From NCBI RefSeq assembly GCF_946481145.1, contig NZ_CAMLMJ010000015.1, positions 38,291 to 102,290 of the forward strand: a stretch of DNA of 64,000 nt, given 5' to 3'. Below the pieces are notes generated by a model. The model was not told the DNA's origin. It made no database searches and saw only the letters and a list, made by a program, of their open reading frames with translations. The stretch is from an uncultured Sediminibacterium sp. (GTDB lineage: Bacteria; Bacteroidota; Bacteroidia; Chitinophagales; Chitinophagaceae). Numbering within the stretch: position 1 is the first letter of the stretch; each line of letters starts with the position of its first letter. Of the stretch, positions 41,848 to 52,225 are shown piece after piece. The position numbers were made by a program, and so were the translations under genes.

Positions 41848-44655
41848 TTATCGAGAACCCATCCAGTGTTCAGTTTTTGTTTTTTGTTCAATTTCTTTAA
41901 TGGTTGCGGCAGGGTCTTTCTTCATCTTCTCGTTCCACATCTTACAAACCTTGCACTCCTTACCGCAGTTGAGTGAAGGATCCAACGCATACCCTGTTTC
42001 ATTTGACGGGAGTTCTTTCATCATCCATCTCGGCGCAGGTGCATCTTTTAAATAGTGGTCGAAATACTGTTTAAGACGGGTTGTGTAATCTATCTTGTCA
42101 TCTTTTTCATTCAATGAATGACCACCCTTATCATACTGTAGCATCCATACCTTTTTGTTTAACCGCCGAAGACCGGTAAAGAATTCAAGACCTTGAGTCC
42201 AAGGGACATTCATATCATTTTTATTATGCATAATTAATAAAGGTGTGTTTACCTTATCTGCACCAAAGATGGGAGAATTTCTAATATACCTAGAAGGATC
42301 TTGCCAAAGTGTGACACCCATACGATTTTGCCCTTTTTCAACAAACTGATGTGAATCACTATAAGTTGTTCCAAGAATAGATCCATACCTGCTTATAAAA
42401 TTGGAGTTTCCGGCACCCGCAGCTGCTGCTGCAAACATACTCGTTCGGGTTACAAGATAATTGACCTGGTATCCTCCCCAACTATGGCCCTGAATGCCCA
42501 TATGTTTTGCATCGACCCAAGATTTTGTACTAAGCATTTTGGCTGCAGATACTACATAGTCGTAGGCACTTTCTCCGGGATCGCCCACCGTGTAATGAAT
42601 ATCAGGACAAAACACCAGATAACCCTGACTTACCAAAAATGGAATGTTCAAATCACCTGTGCTCAGTTGTGGCTCTAAATAGCTATTAAGGCTGCCGCTA
42701 AGACGCTCATAGAAATAAAAAATAACGGGATACTTTTTTTGGGGATCAAAGTTCTCGGGCTTGTAAAGGATGCCTTGTGCATCCTTTCCTTTAAATGTTT
42801 TCCAATTGATTAAAGCGCTTGTCAGCCAATTAAACTTTTTTTGAGGATTTAGATCTGTTAATGGTGTAAAGGTTCGAAAATTAGTGGTGATTTGCAAGTT
42901 AGGGTACTCACCAGCATTCATTCGCTTTAATAAGTAAACATCCGCCTTCTTTGCTTTTAGCAAAAACGAAGCCTCCATGAGGCCATCTTTATACGCGGGG
43001 AAATAGTATACATCCGGCGACATTGATAGTTTAACAGGCGGCTTTTGAGAACCGATTTTTATTTTATAAAAACCATTAAACTTATTAGTTTCATCAAAAG
43101 CACATAATAAAATTGAATCACTTATTGCAAGCGGCGGGGATTCTATAACATTGCCACCTTTACAATACACATATCGGAAGACAGTTTTACTTTTTCGACC
43201 TTGGCCTTGTGTAATATTTTCCGGAGGTTTCAAACCTTCTGGATCAACTCTCCAGATATCATATCGGTCATAGAGCAACACTGATTCATCATTTTCCAAC
43301 CATGCTGCAGGACCATATGCAGACGGATAGCTTGATCCATCATAACCTTCTCTGTATATCGTTGGGATATTTTTGCTAATATTTTTTATTGTCCCTCTTT
43401 CTATATTGTATATAAAATAAGCTCTCACAGCAATATCAAACCAAAGCACATACTTACCTTCTGGCGAAATTTTATGGTTTACAAGAAATGAAAGATGTCT
43501 TTTTATATATTTGATGGACCCATCTTTCGTGCTTATTAGATAGAGATCAGACCTGGCACTTGGGTTCCAGCTTATTTCTTGCACATTTCCAACTGAAACA
43601 GCCATTATATAGTTATTCCCCCCATTTATTAACTGAACACCTCTAGCAAGATTTTTCTTCTCATCTAATTGAACAATCTTTTTATCACCTGCATTTAGAT
43701 TTACAACGGCTGAATAGAATCGATATTTCTCTTGCGAGTTCCAAAATTCAGTTGCCGGGGTTAAAACAGAGTCCTGGTAGTTCCAGATATGAACTCCGAC
43801 ATTTTTTAAGGCCGTCGCATTGTTGTCTTCATTTCTTTTTAGACTGAAGAACAACTTTTGTTCATCCGGGCTAAATTGCAGGTTATTCTTGGCAACACAA
43901 AAGCTGTCATTCATTCTTAAACCCTGATCATCTAACAATAAAGTTGCCCAATCAGATCCCCTCTGATAAATCCAAATCGCATTCTTGACGCTCTTTTGTA
44001 CTTTAGTTTCTGCAATAAATGCGATGGACGTTCCTGCTTTACTGAATGCATAATTGGATGACCTTTCTCCTTCCCAGATAATTTTGCCAGCGCCCTTCTC
44101 AAGATCTACAAGTTCTAAATTGCTCCTGTGAACGCTATCCTTATTTTGTGTTTTTTGCAATAACAGTTGCCTGCCCTCGTTATCAAAAATGTAATCATTC
44201 ACTCCTAGATATTTCTTTTGGACACTTGTCGTCAGATTATACAAAAGCAAATCATTCGAGGCTTGCAGCATAGCTAAATAGGATTGACCATCATTTTCAG
44301 CTATTTTGTACGATTGGATATTAGGCACAAATAAGCCTGTTAAGGTATTCAAGTCTAATATGCAGAGACTATCCCCCTGCGTAATAAAGATGACATGCTT
44401 CGCATCATCGGTAAATGCGGCATCCTTTGCTCCGGGTATTTCATTTTTATAAGAATGGTCAGTAGACTGGATAACCAGATGAGGATCTGAATTTTTAGCA
44501 TCAATCTTAAACAATACGAATTTTCCATCGCTACTGATCGCTTCATCTGAAATTTGTGGCCAGATCCCACAATCATTGAGGCCTATGGCGGGTTTCTGCG
44601 CTATTAAAAATTTGACAAGTATACAATGGAAAATAAATATGATACAATGTTTCAT
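41848..44655 (-). CDS. S9-family (prolyl oligopeptidase-like) secreted peptidase
   Basis: A 935-residue exported serine peptidase. Signal peptide about 1-19, then a long beta-propeller region, and a C-terminal alpha/beta-hydrolase domain with nucleophile Ser in GIQGHSWGGYQVNY, Asp in MHNKNDMNVPW and His in YDKGGHSLNEK. A Cys-containing tail (CGKECKVCKMW) follows. It probably cleaves peptides in the periplasm. It is the last gene of the sigma/FecR/SusC/SusD run. The IS21 right end lies about 60 bp beyond its stop. Confidence 0.9.
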   Translation of the reverse strand: MKHCIIFIFHCILVKFLIAQKPAIGLNDCGIWPQISDEAISSDGKFVLFKIDAKNSDPHLVIQSTDHSYKNEIPGAKDAAFTDDAKHVIFITQGDSLCILDLNTLTGLFVPNIQSYKIAENDGQSYLAMLQASNDLLLYNLTTSVQKKYLGVNDYIFDNEGRQLLLQKTQNKDSVHRSNLELVDLEKGAGKIIWEGERSSNYAFSKAGTSIAFIAETKVQKSVKNAIWIYQRGSDWATLLLDDQGLRMNDSFCVAKNNLQFSPDEQKLFFSLKRNEDNNATALKNVGVHIWNYQDSVLTPATEFWNSQEKYRFYSAVVNLNAGDKKIVQLDEKKNLARGVQLINGGNNYIMAVSVGNVQEISWNPSARSDLYLISTKDGSIKYIKRHLSFLVNHKISPEGKYVLWFDIAVRAYFIYNIERGTIKNISKNIPTIYREGYDGSSYPSAYGPAAWLENDESVLLYDRYDIWRVDPEGLKPPENITQGQGRKSKTVFRYVYCKGGNVIESPPLAISDSILLCAFDETNKFNGFYKIKIGSQKPPVKLSMSPDVYYFPAYKDGLMEASFLLKAKKADVYLLKRMNAGEYPNLQITTNFRTFTPLTDLNPQKKFNWLTSALINWKTFKGKDAQGILYKPENFDPQKKYPVIFYFYERLSGSLNSYLEPQLSTGDLNIPFLVSQGYLVFCPDIHYTVGDPGESAYDYVVSAAKMLSTKSWVDAKHMGIQGHSWGGYQVNYLVTRTSMFAAAAAGAGNSNFISRYGSILGTTYSDSHQFVEKGQNRMGVTLWQDPSRYIRNSPIFGADKVNTPLLIMHNKNDMNVPWTQGLEFFTGLRRLNKKVWMLQYDKGGHSLNEKDDKIDYTTRLKQYFDHYLKDAPAPRWMMKELPSNETGYALDPSLNCGKECKVCKMWNEKMKKDPAATIKEIEQKTKTEHWMGSR

Positions 44656-44729
44656 TGATTGTTCATTTGATTTTGAGTTAAAGTCAGTTGGGATTTAAGG
44701 CAGTTGTATTGTACAACACTGTATTTTCA

Positions 44730-46064
44730 TTACTCCTCTGTCCATGTTGGAATGCCAGCTTTCATTTTTTCCAACACTTTTCTAAAATCTTCTATCAGCT
44801 CAGGAGAATCACTATTAAACTTGATTTTCATATCCATTGCCTTTTCTTCTTCCTGTATTGCTCTTTGCGTGTCCTTCTTTTCACCAAACAGGTAGCTTAT
44901 TTTATAAATAAGATTTGCATAAGTGTCCATTGTATTGGGTAAAATATAGCTACTATCGGTGCTTCGTGTTATTACACGTTTAGTCCATTGCAAAGCAGAT
45001 TCCAATTGACCTTTGTCCAGCGAATGCAAAAACACATCCCAGGCCTGATCATTTAATAGGGCATCTCCGGCATTAATAAAATATTGATTAACAAGCTTCA
45101 CGCTGTTTTTACAGTACTTTGGCCAATCCTTTTTCCACTTGTACCATCTCATCTTCGCTTCTGTGATAACAAAATCTGAATAGTAGCTAGTGTATTTCTT
45201 TTTTATGGTGTTGCCTAACTTTTCCCAATCCGGAGCAATTCCAGATTTATAAGCGGCTGTCATTGCGGGCCTGACCTCTTCATTTGAAATAATAGTATAT
45301 GCCATTTCTTCGACAAAAGTTGAGTTCTTCAGTTGTTTGTCGATTTTACCTGCGTTGTTATATAAAAATTGAAAACCTTTATCCTCAGACTTAAAGGTGT
45401 TCCACCTTATAAATTCCAGGTTCTTGTTTGCATACAAATCAGAATGCTTTAATTTAAGTAAATGATTTTCTATATAATCTTTGGCAATCGTTCGGGCAGT
45501 GCTAACATCATTGATCCTGTAAGCTGTACTTATGAGATAATGCATTTTTGAATAGTCCTTAATCCCCTGGTTATATTTTGCTAACAACGTATAATATTGT
45601 CTTTCAGGATTAAGAGCATCAGTCATTAATTCAACAAATTGTTGCACTTGACGATATCCTCCTCCTTTATGCACAAGTTCTCCAGTCGGAGAAACAAAAA
45701 GGTATGTAGGATAAGAGCTAACCTTATATTCTTTATTAATTGAATGAGCGTCTGAATACCATTTTTTTGTTGCTTCACTATCAGCTTTCGAAGTGTCCAT
45801 CTGCACTTTAACAGATATAAAATTTGAATTTGAAAAAGTTGAAACGGTGTCGTTAGTATAAACCTCTTTATCCATCATTTTACATGGCACGCACCAAGTA
45901 GCATAACAGTCAACAAAAATGTATTTATTTTCTGCCCTGGCTTTTTCTTTTACTTGTTGCCATGTCAACCCCTGTTCGAAATGGATATCATTTTTTTGGG
46001 CAAAAGATATATTTATAAAAATAAAGGGCAATAAAATAGCCTTCACAATGTGATAGATGTTCAT
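44730..46064 (-). CDS. Periplasmic thioredoxin-fold protein
   Basis: A 444-residue exported protein. Signal peptide about 1-22. An N-terminal thioredoxin domain has CYATWCVPCKMMDKEV with the CxxC pair at 58 and 61, and cis-Pro context SSYPTYLFVSPTG. The remaining 280 residues are helical with no recognised domain (tetratricopeptide-like is possible). It probably reduces or isomerises disulfides of exported proteins. It is 25 bp after the SusD stop, so the same operon. Confidence 0.85.
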   Translation of the reverse strand: MNIYHIVKAILLPFIFINISFAQKNDIHFEQGLTWQQVKEKARAENKYIFVDCYATWCVPCKMMDKEVYTNDTVSTFSNSNFISVKVQMDTSKADSEATKKWYSDAHSINKEYKVSSYPTYLFVSPTGELVHKGGGYRQVQQFVELMTDALNPERQYYTLLAKYNQGIKDYSKMHYLISTAYRINDVSTARTIAKDYIENHLLKLKHSDLYANKNLEFIRWNTFKSEDKGFQFLYNNAGKIDKQLKNSTFVEEMAYTIISNEEVRPAMTAAYKSGIAPDWEKLGNTIKKKYTSYYSDFVITEAKMRWYKWKKDWPKYCKNSVKLVNQYFINAGDALLNDQAWDVFLHSLDKGQLESALQWTKRVITRSTDSSYILPNTMDTYANLIYKISYLFGEKKDTQRAIQEEEKAMDMKIKFNSDSPELIEDFRKVLEKMKAGIPTWTEE

Positions 46065-46088
46065 TAGTCTATTGTTTAATTGGGTTTC

Positions 46089-47501
46089 TTAATTATAGCC
46101 TGGGTTCTGCGTTAGATTTGGATTCGATTGAATTTCGGTGAAGGGTATCGGGAATAATTGGGCAGTCGTTTGCCATGTACCCCCTTTTAATGGCGTGAAC
46201 AATGTCATTACTGGATCTACAGTCCCGGTTCGTTTTAGATCAAACCATCTATGACCGTATTCTGTGAAAAGTTCAAACTGCCGTTCTTTTTGAATAGCGG
46301 AAAGAAGAAATGCCTGAGTGCTAGCCGAGGTGTTAGATAAGCCTGCACGATTTCTAATTACATTGAGGTCAGCTTGAGCCCCTGCGATGTTCCCTTGCTG
46401 CGCCCTCGCTTCTGCACGGATCAAATATTGTTCACTAAGTCTCAATACAACCGGGTACTCAGTTGTTGGGGTGCCTTGGTTTAATTTATACTTAAAAGGG
46501 TAATAGTAAGTATTAGAACCTACGGTTAAATTTCTTGTCCAGTTAGATTTTCTCAGATCACCTGATTCAAATCCGAGAGCCAGAGAGTCTTGTAGTGTGA
46601 TCGGGTAATTGCCGTTTGGCCCTCCGCTATTTAAGTAAGTTGTGAGAAAGATACCGCCATCGGCAGTATTAAAACCATTGTTAGGTTTTTCCAACTGCCA
46701 AATGGCTTCTTTGGAAGTAGCAAGAAACACACTGTTTAAATTTGTAAGCAAATTGTAGTTTGCGTCATTAATCACGGTAGTGGCTTCAGCTTCTGCGTTG
46801 CTCCAATTCTGCTGATACAAATAGACTCTTGCCAAAAGAGAAGTTGCCGCAGCTTTATTTGGGCGAACTCTTGAAGTCGTACTTGCACCACTCGGAGTTA
46901 AATAATTATCAGTTAGCAGTAATTGGGCATCTTTTAAATCTGAAACTATCTGTTGGTACACTTCATCTTTAGATGACCGGGAGATTGTAGCATTAATCTT
47001 ATAATCTACTGTGAGCACCAAAGGAACATCACCGTAAATGTTTACTAAATAAAAATAGCAAAAGGCCCGTATAAACTTAGCCTCACCAATTAGTTGCTGA
47101 GACATAGATGGCGTTACTCCCTGAGAGGCTGAAATGCCTTCAATGGCCGAATTTGCCTGGTATATGCAATTATATAGCTCACCCCAAAAAATGCGACCAT
47201 CCGTACTCTTAAGATCATTTATATAGCTATGGTTCAAGATAACATCAGCTGAATTTGCAGACAATTTAAGCTCGTCAGCTGACAAACCAGACAGTACAGA
47301 TATGCCATAATTACTGCCACCAATGCTGTTTCCCGCCATTGTAATAAATATACCAGTTATAGCAGAGGCTGCGGTTGAATTAGTAGCATAAACAGATGTG
47401 CTTACCAAACTTGTTACAGGTGGTTGTATTTCAACAAATTTTTTACAACTTAAATTAGTCAGGAAAATCCCTAAGACAATTATCCATTTAATAGATTTCA
47501 T
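46089..47501 (-). CDS. SusD/RagB-family nutrient-binding lipoprotein
   Basis: A 470-residue outer-surface lipoprotein with lipobox LTNLSC at about 14-19. It has SusD family features: an N-terminal helical half (IYQANSAIEGISASQGV, GEAKFIRAFCYFYLVNIYGD, a hallmark stretch) and the C-terminal RAEARAQQGNIAGAQADLN and ERQFELFTEYGHRWFDLKR. It caps the SusC barrel and binds the nutrient. The substrate is not a sugar by necessity; with a peptidase and thioredoxin next door, a peptide or protein ligand is possible. Confidence 0.95.
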   Translation of the reverse strand: MKSIKWIIVLGIFLTNLSCKKFVEIQPPVTSLVSTSVYATNSTAASAITGIFITMAGNSIGGSNYGISVLSGLSADELKLSANSADVILNHSYINDLKSTDGRIFWGELYNCIYQANSAIEGISASQGVTPSMSQQLIGEAKFIRAFCYFYLVNIYGDVPLVLTVDYKINATISRSSKDEVYQQIVSDLKDAQLLLTDNYLTPSGASTTSRVRPNKAAATSLLARVYLYQQNWSNAEAEATTVINDANYNLLTNLNSVFLATSKEAIWQLEKPNNGFNTADGGIFLTTYLNSGGPNGNYPITLQDSLALGFESGDLRKSNWTRNLTVGSNTYYYPFKYKLNQGTPTTEYPVVLRLSEQYLIRAEARAQQGNIAGAQADLNVIRNRAGLSNTSASTQAFLLSAIQKERQFELFTEYGHRWFDLKRTGTVDPVMTLFTPLKGGTWQTTAQLFPIPFTEIQSNPNLTQNPGYN

Positions 47502-47547
47502 ATAATTAATTCGTTTAGCTTATTTTATAATTTTTCCACTCAATTCA

Positions 47548-50500
47548 CTACAAAGAGAATTGGATTCCTGCTGTGATGACCCTTAACGGGGGCAGCGTAG
47601 TTAATGATTGAGTTTCCGGATCCATGCCTTTGTATTTGGTGATCGTCAAAAGATTCTGCCCCTGCATGTATATACGGCAATTACTAAGATGCATTTTTCG
47701 AATCCATTTATTTGGGAAGGTATAACCAACAGATACGTTTGAGAGACGTATATACGAAGCATTAGTATAGTTAAAATCACTTCGCTTGACATTTGTATAT
47801 GCAGTACGCGCAGCAGAGCCAGACGCTTGTGTGAATTTTTGCAATGAAGCACTCAAAATACCTGCAGGTTGGTTAATCCTAAAGCCCGGGGCACTAGCGG
47901 ACTGCACCAAATAATTAATGCCTTCCTGTTTTCTAAATTGAAACATAAAGTCCAACGTGAATCCCTTATACTGAAAGCTATTTTCGACAGCTCCATAATA
48001 TTTGGGGGCAGTATTTACTAAAGAATTGGCGTCATTTCGAAAAATAGGAGAATAGGTTGGATTGCCTTTGCTATCACTAAATTGGTATACTCCTGTAGTA
48101 TCATTGACTCCTATCAAATGATACACTCTCGTGGCCGTAATAGGCTCGCCTATCACAAAGATGGATTTGTAGGCTGAGTTTGAAAAGTCTGGAAACGAGA
48201 TTAACTTATTACGTCCAATAGTAAGGTTGATAAAACTAGTCCATTTAAAATTCGTTGATTTAATATTACTTGAAGTTACTGAGAATTCAAATCCATCGTT
48301 TTGAACTGTGGCAGGAAGATTGGCAGTGATAGAGGTGAAGCCGGCAAGCGCTGGCAAGTTATAAAGCACTAGTTGGTTAGACGAGCGATTTAAATAATAG
48401 CTAGCCCCAAATAAAAATCTGTCGTTTAAGAATCCTAAATCAAGGCCAACTTCAGCCTTCTTTGTTTCTTCCCAAGCCAAACTCTGGTTAGGCAGTCCTG
48501 AAGGAGTTAACCCCGGCGTACCTTGGTAAGCCACCGAAGTACTATTAAATAAATTATAAAAATTATAATCCCCAATTTGATCATTACCGGTAGTGCCGTA
48601 GCTCGCCCTTAACTTTCCAAAGCTTAAAAAAGGTAAAGATTTAGAAGTTCGTTTAGAAAATATCCACGATGCACCAATCGAACCGAAATTATTGAATTGA
48701 TTATTTGATCCAAACCTGCTGGAACCGTCCCTTCGCATCGTTAAATTTAGAAACCATTCATTTTGGTAGTCATAATGGAACCTCCCAAAAATCGCATTAT
48801 ACTTATACTCGTTACTTGTTAGTGAATTAATTGTGAATGTAGCTCCAGCCTGAATGTTTTCGAGCATGGCATCGCTTGTATATCCGTTTGCAAAAATTAT
48901 TTGCCCATTATTTTTAATTGATTGAAATGTACTTCCCACTAGTGCTTCTATGTGGTGTTCACCAAAGTTTATTTTATAATTTGCTTGCGGTTCAATGATC
49001 CAAGAAGTGGTGGTGTTATTGCTAAATGCCGAAGAGCCCTTTGGAGAAGATGCTGGATTTTGAGATAAGATGGGCGTCGTTCGGGTCTCATTAACCTGCA
49101 TATTAGTATATCCAAAGCTGCTTTTAATCTCCAGGTTTTTCAATAACTGATAACTCACGACAGCGTTACCAACCAAGTTATTTGTACGGGCTTTATATTT
49201 TTTTAATGTGCTTGACAGAGGATTATTCCATGTCGAGTTGGCCCAATTTAAACTGCCATCTGGATTGTAAATTGGAGGTGCATCCGGCGGAGTATTCAGC
49301 AAACTCGTTAAATCAGTTGATGGCAGGCTACTATTATCCTGAAGATAATTTCCGGTGAGGTTGAATCTGAACTTTTTATTGAAAGAGGTATTGATGATAT
49401 TGAAATGCGTACTAATCTTTTGATCCCTCCAATCTGCCGGAAATACTGTAGTCTCACCATGATACCCTACTCCAAACAGATATTGTAGATTCTCAGTGCC
49501 CCCTGAAAGATTTGTTTGAGCATCTGTATAATGTGCTGTTCCGCCTATTAGCAATTTCTGCCAATCAGTATATCGTGTGGTATCCCAAACCAGGAGGTCA
49601 GGGGCATTGGAGTTAGTCGGAGTAACGCCATCGTTAATGAATGCTTTACGCCGCATTTGAAGATATTGCTGTGTGTTCAACCAGTCCATTTTTAATGGAG
49701 CTTTCCCAATGCCTGAATAAACATTCACATCCAATTTCGTTTTGCCTGCCTTGCCCTTTTTAGTGGTAATTAACACCGCGCCGTTCGCAGCACGGGATCC
49801 ATAAATTGCGGTAGCATCTGCGTCTTTTAATACTGAGATACTTTCTATATCAGAAGGATTGATGAAGTTTAATGGACTCCCGGCAACTGGGTTGGAAACA
49901 AGGGCAGGATTAACATTATCTAATAATTGAGACATATAAGGCACACCGTCTATTATATAGAGGGGATCGGTGCCGTTCTGGAGGCTGTTTACCCCACGAA
50001 TTTGTACCGTAAAGGAGCCACCAGGCATGCCGGTATTTTGGGTAATAAACATTCCAGGCATTCTACCTGAGATTGCAGCTAATACATTAGAAACCGGACT
50101 CTTTGCAATATCTTTTGATTGCACAGTGCTAACACTTCCTGTTGAAGTTTTTTGTTTTTCGGTGTAGTAACCTTTGTTGACGATGACTTCCTGCAACATC
50201 CCCTCCTTCACCTTCAAACTAACTATAAAAGAGGTCCTCGTTCCAACAGTTAAAGTCAATGTCTCATACCCCACAAACGAAATTTCAATACTAGCCTTCT
50301 CATCAACCCCCTTCAAAACAAACACCCCATCCGCATTAGTAGAAGTACCCAGCGTACCACCACGAACTTTAATACTCGCTCCAGCTAAAGGATTTCCTTC
50401 TGCATCCGTAACCTTACCACTTATGTCGCGGGTTGGCGGAGGTACTAACCCGGGACTTAAGTCCTGGGTTAATGAACTGGTGGACTTTTTTTCTTCCTTT

Positions 50501-50868
50501 GCTTTAAGTACAATTATTTTGTCTACAATCTCATAAGTGAAGGGCTGATCTTTAAAACACTCACGCAGGAATTGTTCAAGTGGGGTTTTATTGGCCGTAA
50601 TGGTAATGGGTCTTGCATTACGAAGCACACTTGTCTTGAACGAGTAGTCATAGTCGGTCTGCTTTTTGATCTCGTTTAAGATTTTTTCAGGAGCCGCATT
50701 TGTTACTTTAAGCGTAATCTCCTGCGCCGTTAGTCGGGCGCTGGCCTGCAAACAGGTTGCTAAAAGGAAAATACACAGCATTTTCATAATCAGCAATTTT
50801 TTAAAGAGTGAGCGGGCCGATTTACCTGTTTTATGAACATAGGTTTGCCCGTTAGCAGTTATCTGCAT
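47548..50868 (-). CDS. SusC/RagA-family TonB-dependent receptor with STN domain
   Basis: A 1106-residue outer-membrane transporter. Signal segment (KMLCIFLLATCLQASA) followed by an STN signalling domain (about 50-120, KILNEIKKQTDYDYSFKTSV). A carboxypeptidase-regulatory-like domain spans about 145-230 (DAEGNPLAGASIKVRGG). The plug has NVLAAISGRMPGMFITQNTG, DPLYIIDGVPY and DADATAIYGSRAANGAVLI. The barrel ends ITAGIQFSL. The STN domain talks to the FecR protein, so uptake should control the ECF sigma at 52226-52789. Confidence 0.96.
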   Translation of the reverse strand: MQITANGQTYVHKTGKSARSLFKKLLIMKMLCIFLLATCLQASARLTAQEITLKVTNAAPEKILNEIKKQTDYDYSFKTSVLRNARPITITANKTPLEQFLRECFKDQPFTYEIVDKIIVLKAKEEKKSTSSLTQDLSPGLVPPPTRDISGKVTDAEGNPLAGASIKVRGGTLGTSTNADGVFVLKGVDEKASIEISFVGYETLTLTVGTRTSFIVSLKVKEGMLQEVIVNKGYYTEKQKTSTGSVSTVQSKDIAKSPVSNVLAAISGRMPGMFITQNTGMPGGSFTVQIRGVNSLQNGTDPLYIIDGVPYMSQLLDNVNPALVSNPVAGSPLNFINPSDIESISVLKDADATAIYGSRAANGAVLITTKKGKAGKTKLDVNVYSGIGKAPLKMDWLNTQQYLQMRRKAFINDGVTPTNSNAPDLLVWDTTRYTDWQKLLIGGTAHYTDAQTNLSGGTENLQYLFGVGYHGETTVFPADWRDQKISTHFNIINTSFNKKFRFNLTGNYLQDNSSLPSTDLTSLLNTPPDAPPIYNPDGSLNWANSTWNNPLSSTLKKYKARTNNLVGNAVVSYQLLKNLEIKSSFGYTNMQVNETRTTPILSQNPASSPKGSSAFSNNTTTSWIIEPQANYKINFGEHHIEALVGSTFQSIKNNGQIIFANGYTSDAMLENIQAGATFTINSLTSNEYKYNAIFGRFHYDYQNEWFLNLTMRRDGSSRFGSNNQFNNFGSIGASWIFSKRTSKSLPFLSFGKLRASYGTTGNDQIGDYNFYNLFNSTSVAYQGTPGLTPSGLPNQSLAWEETKKAEVGLDLGFLNDRFLFGASYYLNRSSNQLVLYNLPALAGFTSITANLPATVQNDGFEFSVTSSNIKSTNFKWTSFINLTIGRNKLISFPDFSNSAYKSIFVIGEPITATRVYHLIGVNDTTGVYQFSDSKGNPTYSPIFRNDANSLVNTAPKYYGAVENSFQYKGFTLDFMFQFRKQEGINYLVQSASAPGFRINQPAGILSASLQKFTQASGSAARTAYTNVKRSDFNYTNASYIRLSNVSVGYTFPNKWIRKMHLSNCRIYMQGQNLLTITKYKGMDPETQSLTTLPPLRVITAGIQFSL

Positions 50869-50945
50869 AGCTTTGGTTTGTTTGGGTTAAACAATAAGTC
50901 TGCCTGTCGAAGGATTTGGATTTTTTGGGTAACCCGAACTTTGTG

Positions 50946-50970
50946 CCGGTAATGTTCCAACCATTACCGG
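50946..50970. promoter_or_regulatory. Hairpin between fecR and susC
   Basis: A perfect 9-bp stem, CCGGTAATG with CATTACCGG, with a 7-nt loop. A T6 run follows only on the plus strand. On the coding (minus) strand it could stop ribonuclease decay or separate expression of the regulator and transporter genes. A smaller GGGTAACCC palindrome lies at 50927-50935. Confidence 0.5.
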
Positions 50971-51001
50971 TTTTTTATCTGGGCTACCTTATATAAAAAA
51001 A

Positions 51002-52147
51002 CTATTTCCTAACTGTAACACGTCTTCCATCAATATCAAAATGCACCTCACCGGACCTTTCCATTGACTTAAGCAAACTGGAAAGTGGCTTTTTCCTGTC
51101 AACACTGATCGTGAATTCTTCCTTGATTGGATCCTGGAATACTAGTTCCACATCGTACCACTTGGCAACCTGCTTCAATATTGCTTCCGCACTAGCGCCT
51201 GAAAAACTAAACTGTTCATCTCGCCACGCAAATATTTCATCGAGTTTTTGTAGCGGGATATCCTTTGATATCTTGACCTCACCGCTTACACCTATCTGTG
51301 CCTGCTCTCCTGCCTTGATAAGCATTCCTTTGGCAGCGACAAGCCCTTCAAGAACGGTGGTTTTCACTACAGCATCTTCCTCATAGCCACTGATATTAAA
51401 CTCTGTTCCCTTGTCCTCATAGATAGTGCCCCGCATCTCAACCCTGAAAGGTTGTGCCGCATTATGTGTCACTTTTGCAATGATTTCACCTGTCACTTTA
51501 ATCAAACGCTCATTGCCTGTAAACCTCGTCGGAAATACCATAGAACTTCCTGCGTTCAGCCATACTGTAGAACCATCCGGCAGATTGATCTTTTGCGTAC
51601 GCTTCACAGGCACGATGACTGTGATATATTCAACTGGCCGATCTGCTCCTGCACTTGCAATACTTAAGTTATCATCATTCTTACTGATACCTGCATAATC
51701 CTCATTCGCTAACAGTCCGTTGGCTGCTGTATCCAGCAATACCTGTTTACCATTAGGCAGCACAACGATAGCCCCAACCTTTCCCGGCTCTACATCATTC
51801 TTATATACACTGAATGCAGGTGCCGTTATTTGTTCTGGCATTTTCAGCAGAAAATAAGCACCTGCAATAGCCCCAAGAAAAACTGCGGCGGCAGCATAGC
51901 GCCACCACATCTTACGAACCGGCGCTTTTTGCTGTTTACGGATACGCTGTATTATTCTTTCCTGCATCTGCGATTCCAATAACTGTGTTTCTTCTTGCGT
52001 AAACCCATCCAGCACATGTGGTTCCTTACCAAACTGTGCATAATAGCTGTCCAGGAAAGCTGTTTCAGCTTCCGTTGCTTTACCCGAGATAAACTTACGG
52101 GCCAGTCTTTCCAATTCTTTTCTTTCCAATTTTTCTTGTTTCGGCAT
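51002..52147 (-). CDS. FecR-family anti-sigma factor
   Basis: A 381-residue inner-membrane regulator. The cytoplasmic N terminus (about 1-80) binds sigma. One transmembrane helix lies at about 83-104 (YAAAAVFLGAIAGAYFLL). The periplasmic FecR domain spans about 185-290 (INLPDGSTVWLNAGSSMVFP, YEDKGTEFNISGY). The C-terminal DUF4974-like domain (EAILKQVAKWYDVELVF) is STN-like and should contact the SusC STN domain. It sits between the ECF sigma and SusC in the usual order. Confidence 0.95.
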   Translation of the reverse strand: MPKQEKLERKELERLARKFISGKATEAETAFLDSYYAQFGKEPHVLDGFTQEETQLLESQMQERIIQRIRKQQKAPVRKMWWRYAAAAVFLGAIAGAYFLLKMPEQITAPAFSVYKNDVEPGKVGAIVVLPNGKQVLLDTAANGLLANEDYAGISKNDDNLSIASAGADRPVEYITVIVPVKRTQKINLPDGSTVWLNAGSSMVFPTRFTGNERLIKVTGEIIAKVTHNAAQPFRVEMRGTIYEDKGTEFNISGYEEDAVVKTTVLEGLVAAKGMLIKAGEQAQIGVSGEVKISKDIPLQKLDEIFAWRDEQFSFSGASAEAILKQVAKWYDVELVFQDPIKEEFTISVDRKKPLSSLLKSMERSGEVHFDIDGRRVTVRK

Positions 52148-52225
52148 GGACTATTATTTGGTATGTACCTAAATTGAGACATGCGCCTAAGCGCAGGTTA
52201 ATTTTTTTTTACTTTTTTTTAAAAC

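Noticed and set aside
50946..50976. Terminator for a plus-strand transcript
   Set aside because: The T run is on the plus strand, but there is no plus-strand gene upstream for over 8 kb; kept only as a hairpin between fecR and susC.
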